64,000 nt of DNA. Origin: Chaenocephalus aceratus. Lineage: Eukaryota > Chordata > Actinopteri > Perciformes > Channichthyidae. This document shows, piece by piece, positions 1 to 11,103 of the stretch; within the stretch, counting starts at the first letter, position 1, and every line of letters starts with the position of its first letter. The translations under genes and the position numbers were made by a program. The notes beneath the pieces are model-generated. The model was not told the origin of the DNA. It did not search any database and worked only from the letters and a program-made list of their open reading frames with translations. Location of the stretch: positions 5,899,397 to 5,963,396 of the forward strand of contig CM043798.1 of NCBI GenBank assembly GCA_023974075.1, in the 5' to 3' direction.

Positions 1-2520
1 ACTAACACACATCCTGGAGAGGACACCTGTAGACATCGAAGGGTTAGAGTTTGCGTGTCGTCAGGATTGTGTTCTATTAAGTGCTCTGGGCGACATAGTT
101 GATGTAGGAGAGAACATTCTGTCTGCACTTGCAGACCTTAATACTCTCATCTAGCAGGAGAGAGAGAATGAACAGACATTTGTAACCCTGGAGTTGCAAA
201 GAGGTTCTGGGCGTGGGCGTCCACAATTTATATGTCAGTAGAGACTCTGACAAATCTTATAGAACTAGGACTGTCATCACATTGCATTGCCAGACTTCTG
301 GGTGTGTCTAGAGCAACACTATTTAGGCGGATGGCCGAAAATAATGTATCTATATCAGCTTCATATAGTGGCTGCAGTGACGATGAATTAGATTTATTGA
401 TCACAAACATTAAAAGCACCATGCCAGATGCTGGCTACAGTATAGTCCGAGGTGCTCTACTTGCAAAGGGACACAGAGTGCAATGGGACCGAGTGTATGC
501 ATCGTGTGGACAGTGTTGGTGTGCTCTCCAGGATGACCCGGATGGGATGTGTGGTGAGGAGAACATACACAGTTCCTTACCCTAAGTACATGGTGCACAT
601 CGACACCAATCACAAGCTAATCAGGTGTGTTTGCATGCTATCTGTATGTGAAGTGTTCATTATATTATTTTTCATTCTAGTTTTATATATCTTGTGTTTT
701 TTTTAATAATATTTTTAAATGACCATTGACAAAACATAGCATAACGTAGCATGAACACATTTGGTTTTGCTTTCATCCTCTTAAATATTCTATGTGAGAT
801 CTATGCTTCTATGGATGTTTTGTATTGTGTTTGGGAGTTACTTTTTTCTTTCTTATTTGTTTAAACTTAGATACAACTTTGTTATCTTTGGAGGAATAGA
901 TGGCTCTTCAAGAAAGGTAAGACTTTATACTGTCAAAAAGTAACAACTGCAAAATGAGACAAGACTGCTGTTTTTTTATTTGTTGTATTAGGCTTCAGAT
1001 TATTTTCTGTACAAATAGGGGGTAGTAACCTACTCTTTTCATTCGTGAGGAGAAGCAGGCTTTGTATACTGGAAATTAATTTATCAAAGTCGTAATTTCT
1101 ATTTTTTTGCTGACTGAATAGTGCCTATTCCACCCATCATATGTTAACTTTGTATTAATGTAAAGTATTCAGTCCTTTCTATTGAGCTTTGACTTGATTT
1201 CTCATGTCAAGAGGCTTCATGATATAACATCAAATCATTCTGAGGTGTCTAGTTTTCTTACCGTTTCATGTCATTTGTCAGTTGATTTATGTTGCAATGA
1301 ATACTAATTGATCAAGTTGATAATGTGTTATATTATATATGTACTTTTATGTAGATTATGTACTTGAAGGTAGCAGACAACAACCGGTCTGACACCCACT
1401 TGGTCTTCTTCAATGAAGCTGTGAACGAGCATGGGTATCCACTGAGGTATTCATATCATTCGAAATGTAATTTTTACTGTGATTGTGGACCTATCCATAG
1501 TATGTAAATGCTCCCCTCAAATAGCTGCATATTGTTTCTTAGTTAAAAGAGGCATATTTTGAACATATGTTTGAACCGACAAAATAAAACATCACATACC
1601 TTTCCAGGCCTCTAAAGTGCGCTCGGAAACATGTATTAGCTTTGCTGACACAACTATAATTGTTAAAGATGACAACACAATTGTGTAGGGGTTTAAAACT
1701 GTGGGCCTCTCCTCAATTTTTATGGCACTACATTATTGGGAGTATACTGTAGTGTCATATATTTTATATACCACATATATTTTTGTGTAATTTTCCTGAA
1801 GCATATAATTGATTTGTTTTTTAAAGTGAGAGGAGATCATGGAGGGGAAAATGTTAGAGTAGCAGAATTAATGTTCTCAGTTCGTGGAACTGACATAAAC
1901 AGCTTTATTGCAGGGAAAAGCGTACACAACCCAACGGTGAGTCAAACTTAATTTTGGAAGCTTTTGAGACTATTCATTCTTAACATCCCCTTTAACAAAC
2001 TTTCAGAAAAAATTCTAATTTTAAAAGGAATTTAAAGGCCAAGATCATGAACATTTTCAAGCAAAAAATGTACTTTATGATGGTGCACTGACTCTTGTGT
2101 CATTCAATGGATTATGCCAAATTATAACAATATTACGTTTCAACTTAAAAATTGAACAGTTTGTTCAAATCATCTGTAACTACAACTTATGACAATTTTT
2201 TTTTCAATACAGAATTGAACGTCTCTGGCGTGATGTGTTCAAGTGTTACGGGTGTGTTTTACAACACCTTGCACTCTCTTGAGGAACAACACTGCTTGAC
2301 ATCAGCAGCATCCACATATTCTGCTGCCACTATGTTTTCCTGCCACGCATCCAGGCCAACCTTGATGTCTTCACTGAGGCATGGGCCAACCATCCAATCA
2401 GGACAGAGCAAAACATGACTCCAAACCAGTTGTGGCAGGTAGGCCAAGCCCTGCATCCGGTGGCAGATCCTGATCCTGAGGTTAATTCCAAATGTATTAA
2501 AAAATATTATCACAATCTCT
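1..2520 (+). pseudogene. IS3-like (IS3EU-type) rve transposase, copy 1, degenerate
   Basis: Multi-exon transposase remnant. Exons I can place: about 45-624 (helix-turn-helix and IS3 OrfB-like 'GYS..G.L...G..V' region, then HIDTNHKLIR), 871-916 (RYNFVIFGGIDGSSRK), 1355-1446 (IMYLKVADNNRSD...), about 1827-1936 ([10 protein letters not shown]...SVHNPT) and 2213 to about 2480 (RIERLWRDV...). The HID, RGD and RIERLW motifs are the likely D-D-E triad of the rve/RNase H fold. It is broken: an in-frame TAG near 151, a frameshift near 230, a small deletion near 500 that shifts the frame, a degraded acceptor at 1827, and a frame change within the last exon near 2250. Exon order and phases match copy 2 at 52221-58100. 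The 5' end lies outside the window. The IS3EU name is inferred from the OrfB-like architecture. Confidence 0.75.
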
Positions 2521-2744
2521 TGTTGATCCTCAATCAATAAAAAAACAAACATCCTTACATTTAGGTAATATTCTCTACACATAACTATAATCACACTACC
2601 CTTGCATTCAAAAAGCCTTTGCTTGGTGCAATCAAGACTAGGGTTCTTTTTCACCACATTTGTAAAGTCAAGTCTTTTCCATAATAACCTTCACATGTTC
2701 CACAATCATTACTTGTAATTATAGAAAATTGCATAACCTTTTCT
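2521..2744. other. AT-rich junction between transposase copy 1 and DIRS
   Basis: Lies between the last readable exon of the rve transposase and the first readable DIRS Gag sequence. I see no coding potential and no clear element end, so the exact junction is unresolved. Confidence 0.4.
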
Positions 2745-2754
2745 TAAGGAGGAT

Positions 2755-3099
2755 GTGCTGGATATGCCCATCGTTCCCGAGGGAATTTCCAGCTCCGCTC
2801 TCACCTCCATGCAAAGGAGGTGTGAGACGAAGAAGAGGGAGGACAAGGCACTCCACCTCTGCCTCCCTCGAAGGGTCCAGCCGTTGCTCTCGCAGCAGCA
2901 GTCCTCTGCCCAAGCTGCCTCGAACTCTGCTCGGTTTAAAGCACCGAAGACGCAGAGGTCGCAGCCCACCCCGAGTCCCCAGCCCAGGCTGGAGACAAGG
3001 GCAAGCTGGCCTAGAAATTCTCCGGTTCCGGCTGCAGCTCAGGCTCAGCCAACCCAGAATTTCGGCCAGCAGTCGAGGAAGAAGAAGCGAGCGGCGTGA
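2755..3099 (+). pseudogene. DIRS Gag-like protein, C-terminal part
   Basis: An open frame of about 114 codons, rich in Gln, Ser, Pro and Arg, ending in a basic run (SRKKKRAA) before TGA. The motifs LDMPIVPEGI, MQRRCETKKRE and LCLPRR, followed by a Pro/Arg/Gln tail, are typical of the end of fish DIRS ORF1. An acceptor-like TTAAG precedes the frame near 2748, but DIRS genes are not normally spliced, so I read this as a 5'-truncated Gag. Overlapping frames on both strands are GC-rich shadows. Confidence 0.55.
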
Positions 3100-3412
3100 C
3101 AGCCCCTCCTTCTCCCCTCCGTGAATGTGTTCCCGCCGCCGCCGAGAGAGATGCCTAAACACCATCCTCAAGTCTGCACAAACACATGTCACACATTGGT
3201 TGATCCTTCTGTCATAAAACATTTGCCGCTGACGCATCCAGGCTTCAGGCCGAGAGCGCAGCTCAAAAAAATGAAAAGAAAATCAATAAAGCCAATAAAC
3301 AGCCCGTCAATGGTTCCCCTTCTGAGAGCAGCTACGGCATCTCTCAAAAGGCGGATTACTGACGGGTCTGTGAAGGCACCACCGCCAAGCGCATGCGCAA
3401 TGCCGGCTGGGG
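3100..3412 (+). other. DIRS leader before the RT domain
   Basis: Holds an open frame (3121-3465) ending in a segment like VKAPPPSACAMPAGAL. The related VKAPPPPRACAV segment reappears at 11849, where the RT frame starts. This supports one DIRS split by later insertions. The frame enters the inverted repeat of the inserted element at 3421. Confidence 0.5.
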
Positions 3413-3420
3413 CTTTAAGG

Positions 3421-4025
3421 CAACCTGATCTCACCAGAATGCGTGACTCCACCACGACTCCTTAACACCGCATTGCGTGGTGGAGTCACGAACTTTGTTA
3501 CAATTACGTGTCGGCACCACGCAAACAACCCGAATGTAAAGTGAATGAGGCTCCTTTGTCGTGGTGCACACACGCATTTCTACAACGTCCTGCAGTGAGC
3601 TTTTATTCTATAAAACGTTTTTAAAATCTACTTTATAGCTTGTAGTAACTCACGGGAGGCTTCTTTTATTTTATTTGTATTCATAATAATTTTTATTTTT
3701 CGTCAGAATGTATTATGGTGCATTAGTTACGAATTTTGGGTCTCAAAAAACAGTGCATTGTGTGTAATACAACTGTGATTTTTATTACATTAGTTTGTTT
3801 TTAAGGAAGGCCAGAGCTTCAGCTGTGTCAAATAGATTGTTCCCTTTAGTTAACGTTTTTTAAAAGAACATTATATTCCGATTTGATAATGTCCCCTTTA
3901 TTGTATTACGGAGAGCAATGTGAGCGTCCATTCCCATTGGATAACGCAGGATTTTACACCCGGAAGTAAGTATACTCTTTACTGTCGATTGATTTTACAG
4001 TGATATCTGCACGACTCTTCAACTC
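3421..4025 (+). repeat. Left long terminal inverted repeat of the THAP-bearing element
   Basis: Matches the inverse of 8066-8664 over its whole length with scattered differences, including the block with AGTAACTCACGGGAGGCTTC and the block with CCATTCCCATTGGATAACGC. It contains a subterminal hairpin: 15 bp arms at 3442-3456 and 3476-3490. Confidence 0.85.
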
Positions 4026-5376
4026 TTCAGCTCTGTGATTGGTTGACTGACTGCATTCCATATGAAAAAAACGTTTCGTAAAAGATAAATCATACTTTAT
4101 TCAGCAGTGCTTGCTTTACTCTTTGAAAGTCATCACATGAATGCATTGTAATAAATGGTTTGGCTGCATTAAATATTACACATCTGTCGTAGTTCTGTAT
4201 TTGTATTTATCTACAGAGATCTGGCTCAGAATAGACCGGAAACTATTCTTTTACTGTTCTGTTTTAATTTCACAATAAAGTTAGTAGTAATAATTTGTTT
4301 TGATATTATTGTTTTTTATTAACTACTCATGTTAAAGGGGAAAGGAAACACCAATTACAGTTATAATTCCGGTAGTTTATTCATTTTACAATGGATATTT
4401 ATCGTAATATTTATTGTATATGATATTACTCGCCAAAAGAAAATTAATTATCCGCCGGCCGGGTGGGGAATTCCGGGACCAGGCCGCCGCCATTAGGGGA
4501 GTCCCCACATGGTGACGTCACTGGAGGGTCTTCGCTCCGGGTATCCATACACAACGTAGCAGATATGGCAGCGATGGAGGAATTTTGCAATGAGATCGAC
4601 GTTTTGAACGATGCATTTGACTATTCGTCGGGAGATGACATTGATGTGGAAGCATCTACAGTTACCAGGCAATCCCATGGCCTATGTTTATGAACCGATT
4701 CAGTTCGAATAGAGTGGCATACGATCCGGAAAAAAAAAAACACAATGCTAACAGTGAGCCTCTGAATTAGCCCCGAGCGAACAATGCTAACCTATTACTG
4801 CACCGAAAATCACTCCTAGCTCCCTTATTACTTATCCTAGCCGCACATCTAACACATCGTTTATGATCGCAAGGAGACACAGAATCTAACGGTGCCCACC
4901 ACAACACTGAAAGATACAAACTCGCGAGGTTATCAACAAAAACGTACATCAAAACAAGTGGCGCTAGGTACTAACATACGCTAGGCTAACGGCTTACCTT
5001 CCTCATTGTCTGGTCTAAACTGGTCTTCAATGGCATTACAACGATAAAAACGATGATGTAGTTAATCCATAGGTTAATATCCAATGGGGCTGTGTCCCCT
5101 TTGAAATGTTCTGATAATCTATAAGCAATACAACTGCAATTCCGTTATCTGCTGTCCGCTCTGTGCTCCGTGCGCTCTGGGTCCCTGCAATACAATCCAT
5201 TTGAACACCTAGTCCAGCAATACTAGCCTTTTTAGGGCTGTTTTCGACAGATGAGCGTGTGTATGCCAGTTTTAATTAGTTGAGCTATAGAACACCCCCA
5301 ATTCTCTATTGTACGTCATAATAATAGCTACCATTAGTTTGGACGCGTTTGCTTTAATTAATAAGGTCACACTGTG
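4026..5376. other. Interior of the THAP-bearing element, left half
   Basis: AT-rich. Part of 4080-4210 is the inverse of segments at 28370-28480 and 35310-35400, so it is family sequence. A GC-rich patch at 4450-4560 precedes the small acidic ORF. From 4700 to 5376 I see no gene. Confidence 0.5.
4565..4693 (+). CDS. Small acidic ORF, possible first exon of an element-encoded protein
   Basis: From the ATG at 4565 the peptide begins MAAMEEFCNEIDVLNDAFDY and continues with GDDIDVEAST. The frame stays open upstream to 4463. Just after, a shifted frame reads NPMAYVYEPIQFE before a stop. The YxYEP pattern after an acidic leader resembles N-termini of animal transposon proteins with a P2X7-like zinc domain, but too little remains to name it. 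It could be chance; it is kept because of its composition and position inside the element. Confidence 0.3.
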   Translation: MAAMEEFCNEIDVLNDAFDYSSGDDIDVEASTVTRQSHGLCL

Positions 5377-5426
5377 TCAGTAAATACATGTGTGAGCTAG
5401 TAATCTGGTAGTGCTGCAATATCTAC

Positions 5427-5772
5427 CTCTCTCTCGGCATGAAGCAACTCGTTTGGTGGCTCGAACTTCACGTTTGTTGACACTGTCATTGTCTTGCGCG
5501 GCCGACGTGCTGGGACGGTCGGTGTTCCCGACTGCATACGTTGAGAAATCGAATATTGTGGGAACAGATCCTGGCTTCAAATCCGATGTTTTGTATTGAA
5601 CCAGGCATCCAGACTGGACTTTGAGCAGCTTCTCATCCTTTAGTGGCAGCCTATGGAAATGTACTTCTTCCTTCTTTGTATAAAATCCATTTGTGCAGCC
5701 TGGGGCAATACAATAAACTCCTGACGACGACCGTTTTCTTGTAATGTAAACTACTGGTGCATTGCACGCCAT
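5427..5772 (-). pseudogene. THAP-domain protein, N-terminal exon with internal deletion
   Basis: The first Met (5772) starts MACNAPVVYITRKRSSSG, then YCIAPGCTNG gives the first Cys pair of a C2CH THAP zinc finger and HFHRLP the following strand. The middle of the domain, with the invariant Trp and the distal Cys-His, is missing: the frame passes through about ten residues straight into TSDLKPGSVPTIFDF, which holds the conserved AVPTIF-type motif. A donor-like GTAGAT follows at about 5426. THAP domains bind DNA and head P-element-type transposases. With half the finger gone this exon should not bind DNA. Confidence 0.7.
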
Positions 5773-6324
5773 GTTGTTTGTTATTGAGCGTTGGCCCAGG
5801 AAGCTGTACCCACTCAGTGACGTCACTGGAAAAGTCCCGGAGCAATGGAAGCGCCCATGGTCATTAGGCACGTATTTCAAAAAGTAAATTCGCGTATCTC
5901 GATCGTTTACATTGGAAATAGACTAGATAAATACATTTCCTAATGGGAATATTGTCGCATGGAAAGCAGTTTGAAAAGTGTTTCCATTTCCCTTTAAGAC
6001 CATCTTTTCTGTGTTGCTGTGGGGTTTTTCCATCGCTTTTGTGTTACAAATATCAAAACAATAACTAAATATATCTGTCGTAAACTAAACCAGAAACAGC
6101 AGTATATTTTATTTTGTTAACACTGTAAACTTGACAGATTTTTAAACCCAAACCACCTACTGGTTAAAGCACGTTATTACACGTTTAGAGTAATATTGAA
6201 ATCTTGAAAAGGGATGTCCAAAATAGCAATTATATACAGTTTTTAATTAACTATTTGTAGAGAATAACGAGTAATGTATATACTTTATAGGGATCTGCAG
6301 ATAAATATGTAGTCTTCTCAAGCA
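5773..6324. other. Interior of the THAP-bearing element
   Basis: Family sequence. The 6150-6300 part (with AGAGAATAACGAGTAATG) recurs at 34915-35010. No gene seen. Confidence 0.5.
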
Positions 6325-6327
6325 CCA

Positions 6328-6480
6328 ACAATCGTTACATTACATTACATTGCATTTAGCTGACGCTTTTATCCAAAGCGACTTACAATAAGTGCGTTCG
6401 ACCAACAAAATACAAGCTTGAAGAAAACAGAATCATAAAGTACATCAGGCTTCATAGAGCAAAAACATTTCAAGTGCTAC
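6328..6480. repeat. Common fish interspersed repeat motif
   Basis: Contains ATTTAGCTGACGCTTTTATC followed by CAAAGCGACTTACAATAAGT, a motif dispersed widely in teleost genomes. The family was not assigned. It is inserted in the THAP-bearing element. Confidence 0.55.
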
Positions 6481-6654
6481 TCAACTGGCCAGTCCTCCAA
6501 TCAAATATCTATCCTGATTGTTGGCACTTGACAATCACCTTCCCTGAATTTTACTCAGGTGTAACTAAAGTCTGCTTTAAGGGTTGTTTATATTTCACAT
6601 CATTAATCAGAATTTGTAAAGTAACTAAAATAAATGTAGTGGAGTAAAAATACC

Positions 6655-7545
6655 TGGTTAACCTTAAAGAAAGCCCTCATGATTATAAAAGACCCCCATC
6701 ACCCCAGCCACAAACTGTTCTGTCTGCTGCCATCTGGCACAACAGCCGCATTCTAGGAGAGGATGTGGCTGTTGTGGAGGACTACAGTACATGGGAGTGC
6801 ACTTATGGGCTGAACTGGAGGATCAACACTGATGCTGTGTACAAGAAGGGGATGAGCAGACTCTATTTTCTGAGGAAGCTGAGATCCTGCCACGTGTGCA
6901 GCAAGATGCTGGAGATCTTCTAGTCTGTTGTGGCCAGTGCACTCTTCTTTGCTGGGGGGGGGCAGCATCAGAGCCGGTGACACCAGCAGGATCAATAAAG
7001 TGATCCGGAAAGCTGGGTCTGTCATCGGCATCAAGCTGGACCCCTTTGAAGCTGTGGTGGAGAGGAGGACACTGAACAGGCTGTTGTCCATGATGGATAA
7101 CCCACCCATCCTCTCCACCTGCAGCTGGACAGTCAACGGAGCTCCTTCTCCAACAGACTGCTGCAGCTCCGCTGTCACAAGGACCGATACAGGAACACAT
7201 TCCTGCCCACTGCCATAACTCTGTACAATAAATCACCTCTGGCGAGAACTCTCTGCTCCAAAGTTTCTCTAATACAACCTCGCTGTACATTGTACACATA
7301 TATAATCTGTTCAATATTTGATATTCCATATTCCATTGTCATATATTTTTGAATATGTATATTTGCATATATAATATCTACATGTATATTTTCTATTTCA
7401 ACACGTATATTTTCTATTTTCTTTTCTTTCTATTCTTGTTTATTTGTGGTTTTGTTTTATTGTAAAATGCCTTGTCTTTTATGCTGCTGCAACAAAAACA
7501 ATGTCCCAAATTGGGATCAATAAAGTACCATCTTATCTTATCTTA
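6655..7545 (+). mobile_element. L2/CR1-type LINE, 3' end of ORF2 plus tail
   Basis: 5'-truncated. The + strand reads RLYFLRKLRSCHVCSKMLEI, then after a stop GGSIRAGDTSRINKVIRKAG and AVVERRTLNRLLSMMDNP, the conserved end of fish L2-like ORF2. It ends in GGGATCAATAAAGTACC and a run of ATCTT/ATCTTA units, a typical tail for this group. Frameshifts and a stop at about 6921 show it is dead. Confidence 0.75.
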
Positions 7546-7547
7546 TC

Positions 7548-7790
7548 TTACATCCGGACCAAAACCACCAGACTCGGGGACAGTTTTCATCCCACAGGCC
7601 ATAAGACTATTAAACATAATAACATCCATAACATTCATCTGGCTGCTATTTAGAAATTATTTGTCTAATATATCATATTCCAATCACTTGTATAGACTCT
7701 TATTGCACTATTTCACTTTTTACTATTTTTTCTTTTTGTATTGACTTGCACTATTTTTTCTGTTTATCTGTTTTATTGGGGTGGAGGAGA
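7548..7790 (+). mobile_element. Second LINE 3' end fragment
   Basis: Reads as the 3' part of another L2-like copy: a peptide-like start (RTKTTRLGDSFHPTGH) with AGACTATTAAACATAATAAC, then a T-rich 3' UTR with TTGCACTATTT repeats. It follows directly on the ATCTT tail of the previous LINE, so one may have inserted next to the other. Confidence 0.5.
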
Positions 7791-8065
7791 CGTTCGATTC
7801 CTGTTTTGAATAGTGTGCCGTCGATGGGTTTCACTCCATTTCAAAATGCTGTTTGTCGCTCAGCGTAAACTTCACCATTGTCAGGCAAAGCACATGGTGT
7901 AGTCCCAAACGATAGCTGAGGATTCTGGGTAGTGTAGTGTCTTCGGCCATCCTAAACTGAACAAATGTTTGTTTCTCCGAATCGAAGGGGAAAATTACAA
8001 AAGCATTGTACACAATTTAAACCAATCAATGTTGTGTAATCAACAAGGATAATCTGGTGTTTTTT

Positions 8066-8664
8066 AGTTGATGAGTAGTGCAGATAGCACTGTAAAATCA
8101 ATCGACAGAGAATACTTACTTCCAGGTCTAAAATCCTGCGTTATCCAATGGGAATGGATGCTCACATTGCTCTCCGTAATACAATAAAGGGGACATTATC
8201 AAATCGGAATATAATGTTCTTTTAAAAAACGTTAACTAAAGGGAACAATCTATTTGACACAGCTGAAGCTGTGGCCTTCCTTAAAAACAAACTAATTTAA
8301 TACAAATCACAGTTGTATTACACACAATGCACTGTTTTTTGAGAACAAAAATTCGTAACTAATGCACCATAATACATTCTGTCGAAAAATAAAAATTATT
8401 ATGAATACAAATAAAATAAAAGAAGCCTCCCGTGAGTTACTACAAGCTATAAAATAGATTTTAAAAACGTTGTATAGAATAAAAGCTCACTGTGGGACGT
8501 TGTAGAAATGCGTGTGTGCACCAAGACAAAGGAGCCTCATTCACTTTACATTGGGGTTGTTTGCGTGGTGCCGACACGTAAATGTAACAAAGTTCGTGAC
8601 ACCACCACGCAATGCGGTGTTAAGGAGTCGTGGTGGAGTCACGCATTCTGGTGAGATCAGGTTG
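8066..8664 (-). repeat. Right long terminal inverted repeat of the THAP-bearing element
   Basis: Inverse of 3421-4025. It ends GGTGAGATCAGGTTG at 8664, followed by the CTTTAAGG target duplication. The subterminal hairpin (GTGACACCACCACG against CGTGGTGGAGTCACG, about 8593-8642) is also present here. Confidence 0.85.
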
Positions 8665-8672
8665 CTTTAAGG

Positions 8673-9342
8673 CAGTGGTTCTCAAACTTTTTCTGTCATT
8701 CCCCACTTTGAACAGGTGGGCCTTTTCAAGCCCCACCTGTTCCTCATCGCTCCAATAAAATGGTAGGCCAAGCTTAAAATTGTTAAATGTATCGTTCTAT
8801 AACAGGGGTCTCCAACTTTTTTTTAGGATGAGGGTTACTTTCAAAAAATAAAACAAGTCGTGAGCTACTTTTACTCCTCTTTTTTGTTTTTTTGCAGTGT
8901 ATATATTTAGCACATTTTAACATTATTATATGCTGACCTTTAACCTTTGTGTGCTGTTTGGGTCTGTGGGACCCGTTTTCAGTGTTTACTAAAATAACAT
9001 GTATGCAATTTAATTATTTTAACCTGCTTTATTTGGTGGTGGACGTCACATCCTCGAGGGTCCGGGGGCATGCACCCCCAGGAAGATTTTTTTTAAATGT
9101 TGAAGTTAAATGCATCAATCTGGTGCACTTTGAGCTAGGGCTGCTCAATTAAATCGTATTTTAATCGCAATTACGATTTTGGCTTGCAACGATTATGAAA
9201 ACAACATAATCAAATAAAACAATTTTATTTATTTTTTAAATAGGTTTTTCAGTTGAATTATACTTTAAAGTTCAGGGTAATAAACTGTTAAAAACAACCC
9301 GACCCACCTATCACATCTCGCCCCACACTTTGAGAAACGCTG
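8673..9342. mobile_element. Non-autonomous hAT element, 670 bp
   Basis: Starts CAGTGGTTCTCAAACTTTTT and ends with TTTGAGAAACGCTG. It is flanked by the 8 bp duplication CTTTAAGG at 8665-8672 and 9343-9350. No ORF of note. Inside at about 9134 lies a segment starting AGGGCTGCTCAATTAAATCG, part of another hAT-like repeat that also ends at 63436. Its target is exactly the duplication left by the THAP-bearing element. Confidence 0.88.
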
Positions 9343-9679
9343 CTTTAAGGGTACCACCGTCACGCGCATGCGCAGTGCCGGCTGGGGCTGTGAAGGCAGT
9401 GTTGCCAACTTGGCGACTTTGTCGTTAAATTTGGCGGATTTCCAAACCCTCCGGCAACTTATTTGTGTCAAAAGCGACTAACGACTATTCTAACGATTTA
9501 TAATGGTGTTATTAGCGACTTTTCTGGTGTTTGGCGACTCACGTATTGTTCTGCAGTTAACGAGCCGCGGGTGCTGCCGTGAGCCCCGCCTCCCTCCCGT
9601 AGTACTCACAGGCGCTCAGACTGACAGTTGCCTCGCCGCAGCAGAGCTGCTGCTGCAGTCAGAGCAGAGAGGAGACAAC

Positions 9680-10635
9680 TAGTGATGGCGAGATGAAGCC
9701 TTATGAAGCTTTGAAGCTTTCCAGCCAATTGGTTCGCAAAAGGGTTCATCTCATGAGGCTTCATCATGGGCTTCATTTGAAAACAAACCCCCCTGCTGGT
9801 CAAAGTGTGTAAAACAGGCAGATTGGACATCTCAACATTGTGTACCGAGTTCCCATTGAGTAAAGCCTTAGAATAACTCTAAACAACGAACATAAAATCA
9901 TATTTTCATGTTAACAATATTGTATTTATTACAGTTTAATGATTGTGATCGAAAATCCTAAGGAGGCTGGTAAACATTGCAAAGAGGGATTTGTATTCCT
10001 TAATAATATTCGTAAACTTAACCATGTTGTAGCCTGAGAAAGGCTAAACCATATCAAAGAATACATTTATTAACTACATTATCTCATTTAGCTGTAGCTT
10101 TTATAAACAACAACAAATACGTATTGTTCAGTCGTTGAACCAGGAACCCTGCGGTCATGAGTCAACTGCTTTCCAGCTGAGCCACAGCACACATGCTGAA
10201 TCTCACTGAAAACACTGCAACATATTTATTCCTGTATTATTGATGTTATCCTACATTTATTTATGCTTGTATCTATTTATAGCCTACTTATGACATGTTC
10301 CGACCTCTATATGAGTGAGGGTCTGAGCTCTCTTGATTCCATCGTGTCACCGGGCCCGGGTACAGGAGGGGTAATATGGTTCTTAGTATACATCCATGGG
10401 TATTATGAGCGTTGTGGTTCAACGGTTCAACCGATCTGAATCGCTTCCTGAAGCAGTCACGTGGTATCGACAGGCAGCGAGGCTTCGTTTGTCATCGGTG
10501 ACGTCACTGGCCCAAAACGATACAAGCCTCGATACAAGCTTCACAAAAAGCTTCGGGGATTACTCGACACACGCTCCGAAGCCTCGGCGCAATCTTTATA
10601 TGTACAGTCTATGGGCGCAATACATAACATCACTA
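9680..10635. mobile_element. Nested hAT-like element, 956 bp
   Basis: Ends TAGTGATG... and ...CATCACTA, with the 8 bp duplication GAGACAAC at 9672-9679 and 10636-10643. Subterminal AAGCCT/AAGCTT/AGGCTT motifs recur at both ends (9690-9775 and 10480-10590). The interior is AT-rich with a tRNA-like stretch at about 10128-10195. Confidence 0.8.
10128..10195 (-). other. tRNA-like Pol III-type segment inside the hAT
   Basis: On the minus strand it reads GTGGCTCAGCTGG (A-box-like) and then GGTTCCTGGTTCAACG (B-box-like), with CAT at the anticodon position. The arms pair poorly, so this is not called a functional tRNA; it may be a captured or SINE-derived promoter. Confidence 0.3.
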
Positions 10636-11103
10636 GAGACAACCACACTCCCCCGCGTCGAGACTGCAAATGAATTGCGCATGCACCAACTGCCAAGCCG
10701 TCCTGGTTTTGAGCGGGATTTAAATGTAAAATGTAAATGTTTCTTCACTCACTTTCACACTATAATACATTCTGAGTTATGTTCTGCTTAAGACGGGAAA
10801 GCAAAAAAGTAATTTTACATTGCAGAATAGAGACATTTCAGATCTACTGTCGTCTGGATTTAACTCCGGTGGTTTCAAGTTTTGATCCTTGAAGGGTTGA
10901 AGGATAAAGATAAGGCAAATGTGGCAGTGAATATAAGATATAGTGGGCCTATCATGGAAAAGCTAAGACATTGAGCTGTCTGAGTGGAAAAGTACTGTAC
11001 TGTGTTAAAGTCCAACTGCTGAGGAGCCTCAGTGGAAATATACTGTGTCAATACTGTGTGCAACAAAAACGCGGGGTCAACCAGATTAAGAACAGAGGCA
11101 TCC

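Larger units (their letters stand above)
3421..8664. mobile_element. THAP-bearing, P-like DNA transposon with about 600 bp inverted repeats
   Basis: The element begins CAACCTGATCTCACCAGAAT and ends with the inverse, flanked by an 8 bp duplication CTTTAAGG (3413-3420 and 8665-8672). Inverted arms run about 3421-4025 and 8066-8664. The interior carries a THAP-domain exon on the minus strand, a small acidic ORF and two nested LINE tails. An 8 bp duplication suits both P elements and hAT; the THAP domain favours a P-like origin. No DDE or RNase H-like transposase body is visible, so this copy is probably non-autonomous. Partial relatives lie at about 27770-29700 and 34915-36245. Confidence 0.75.

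Noticed and set aside
2719..3237. Arg/Leu-rich minus-strand frame opposite the DIRS Gag fragment
   Set aside because: Shadow of the GC-rich Gag sequence with no recognisable domain.
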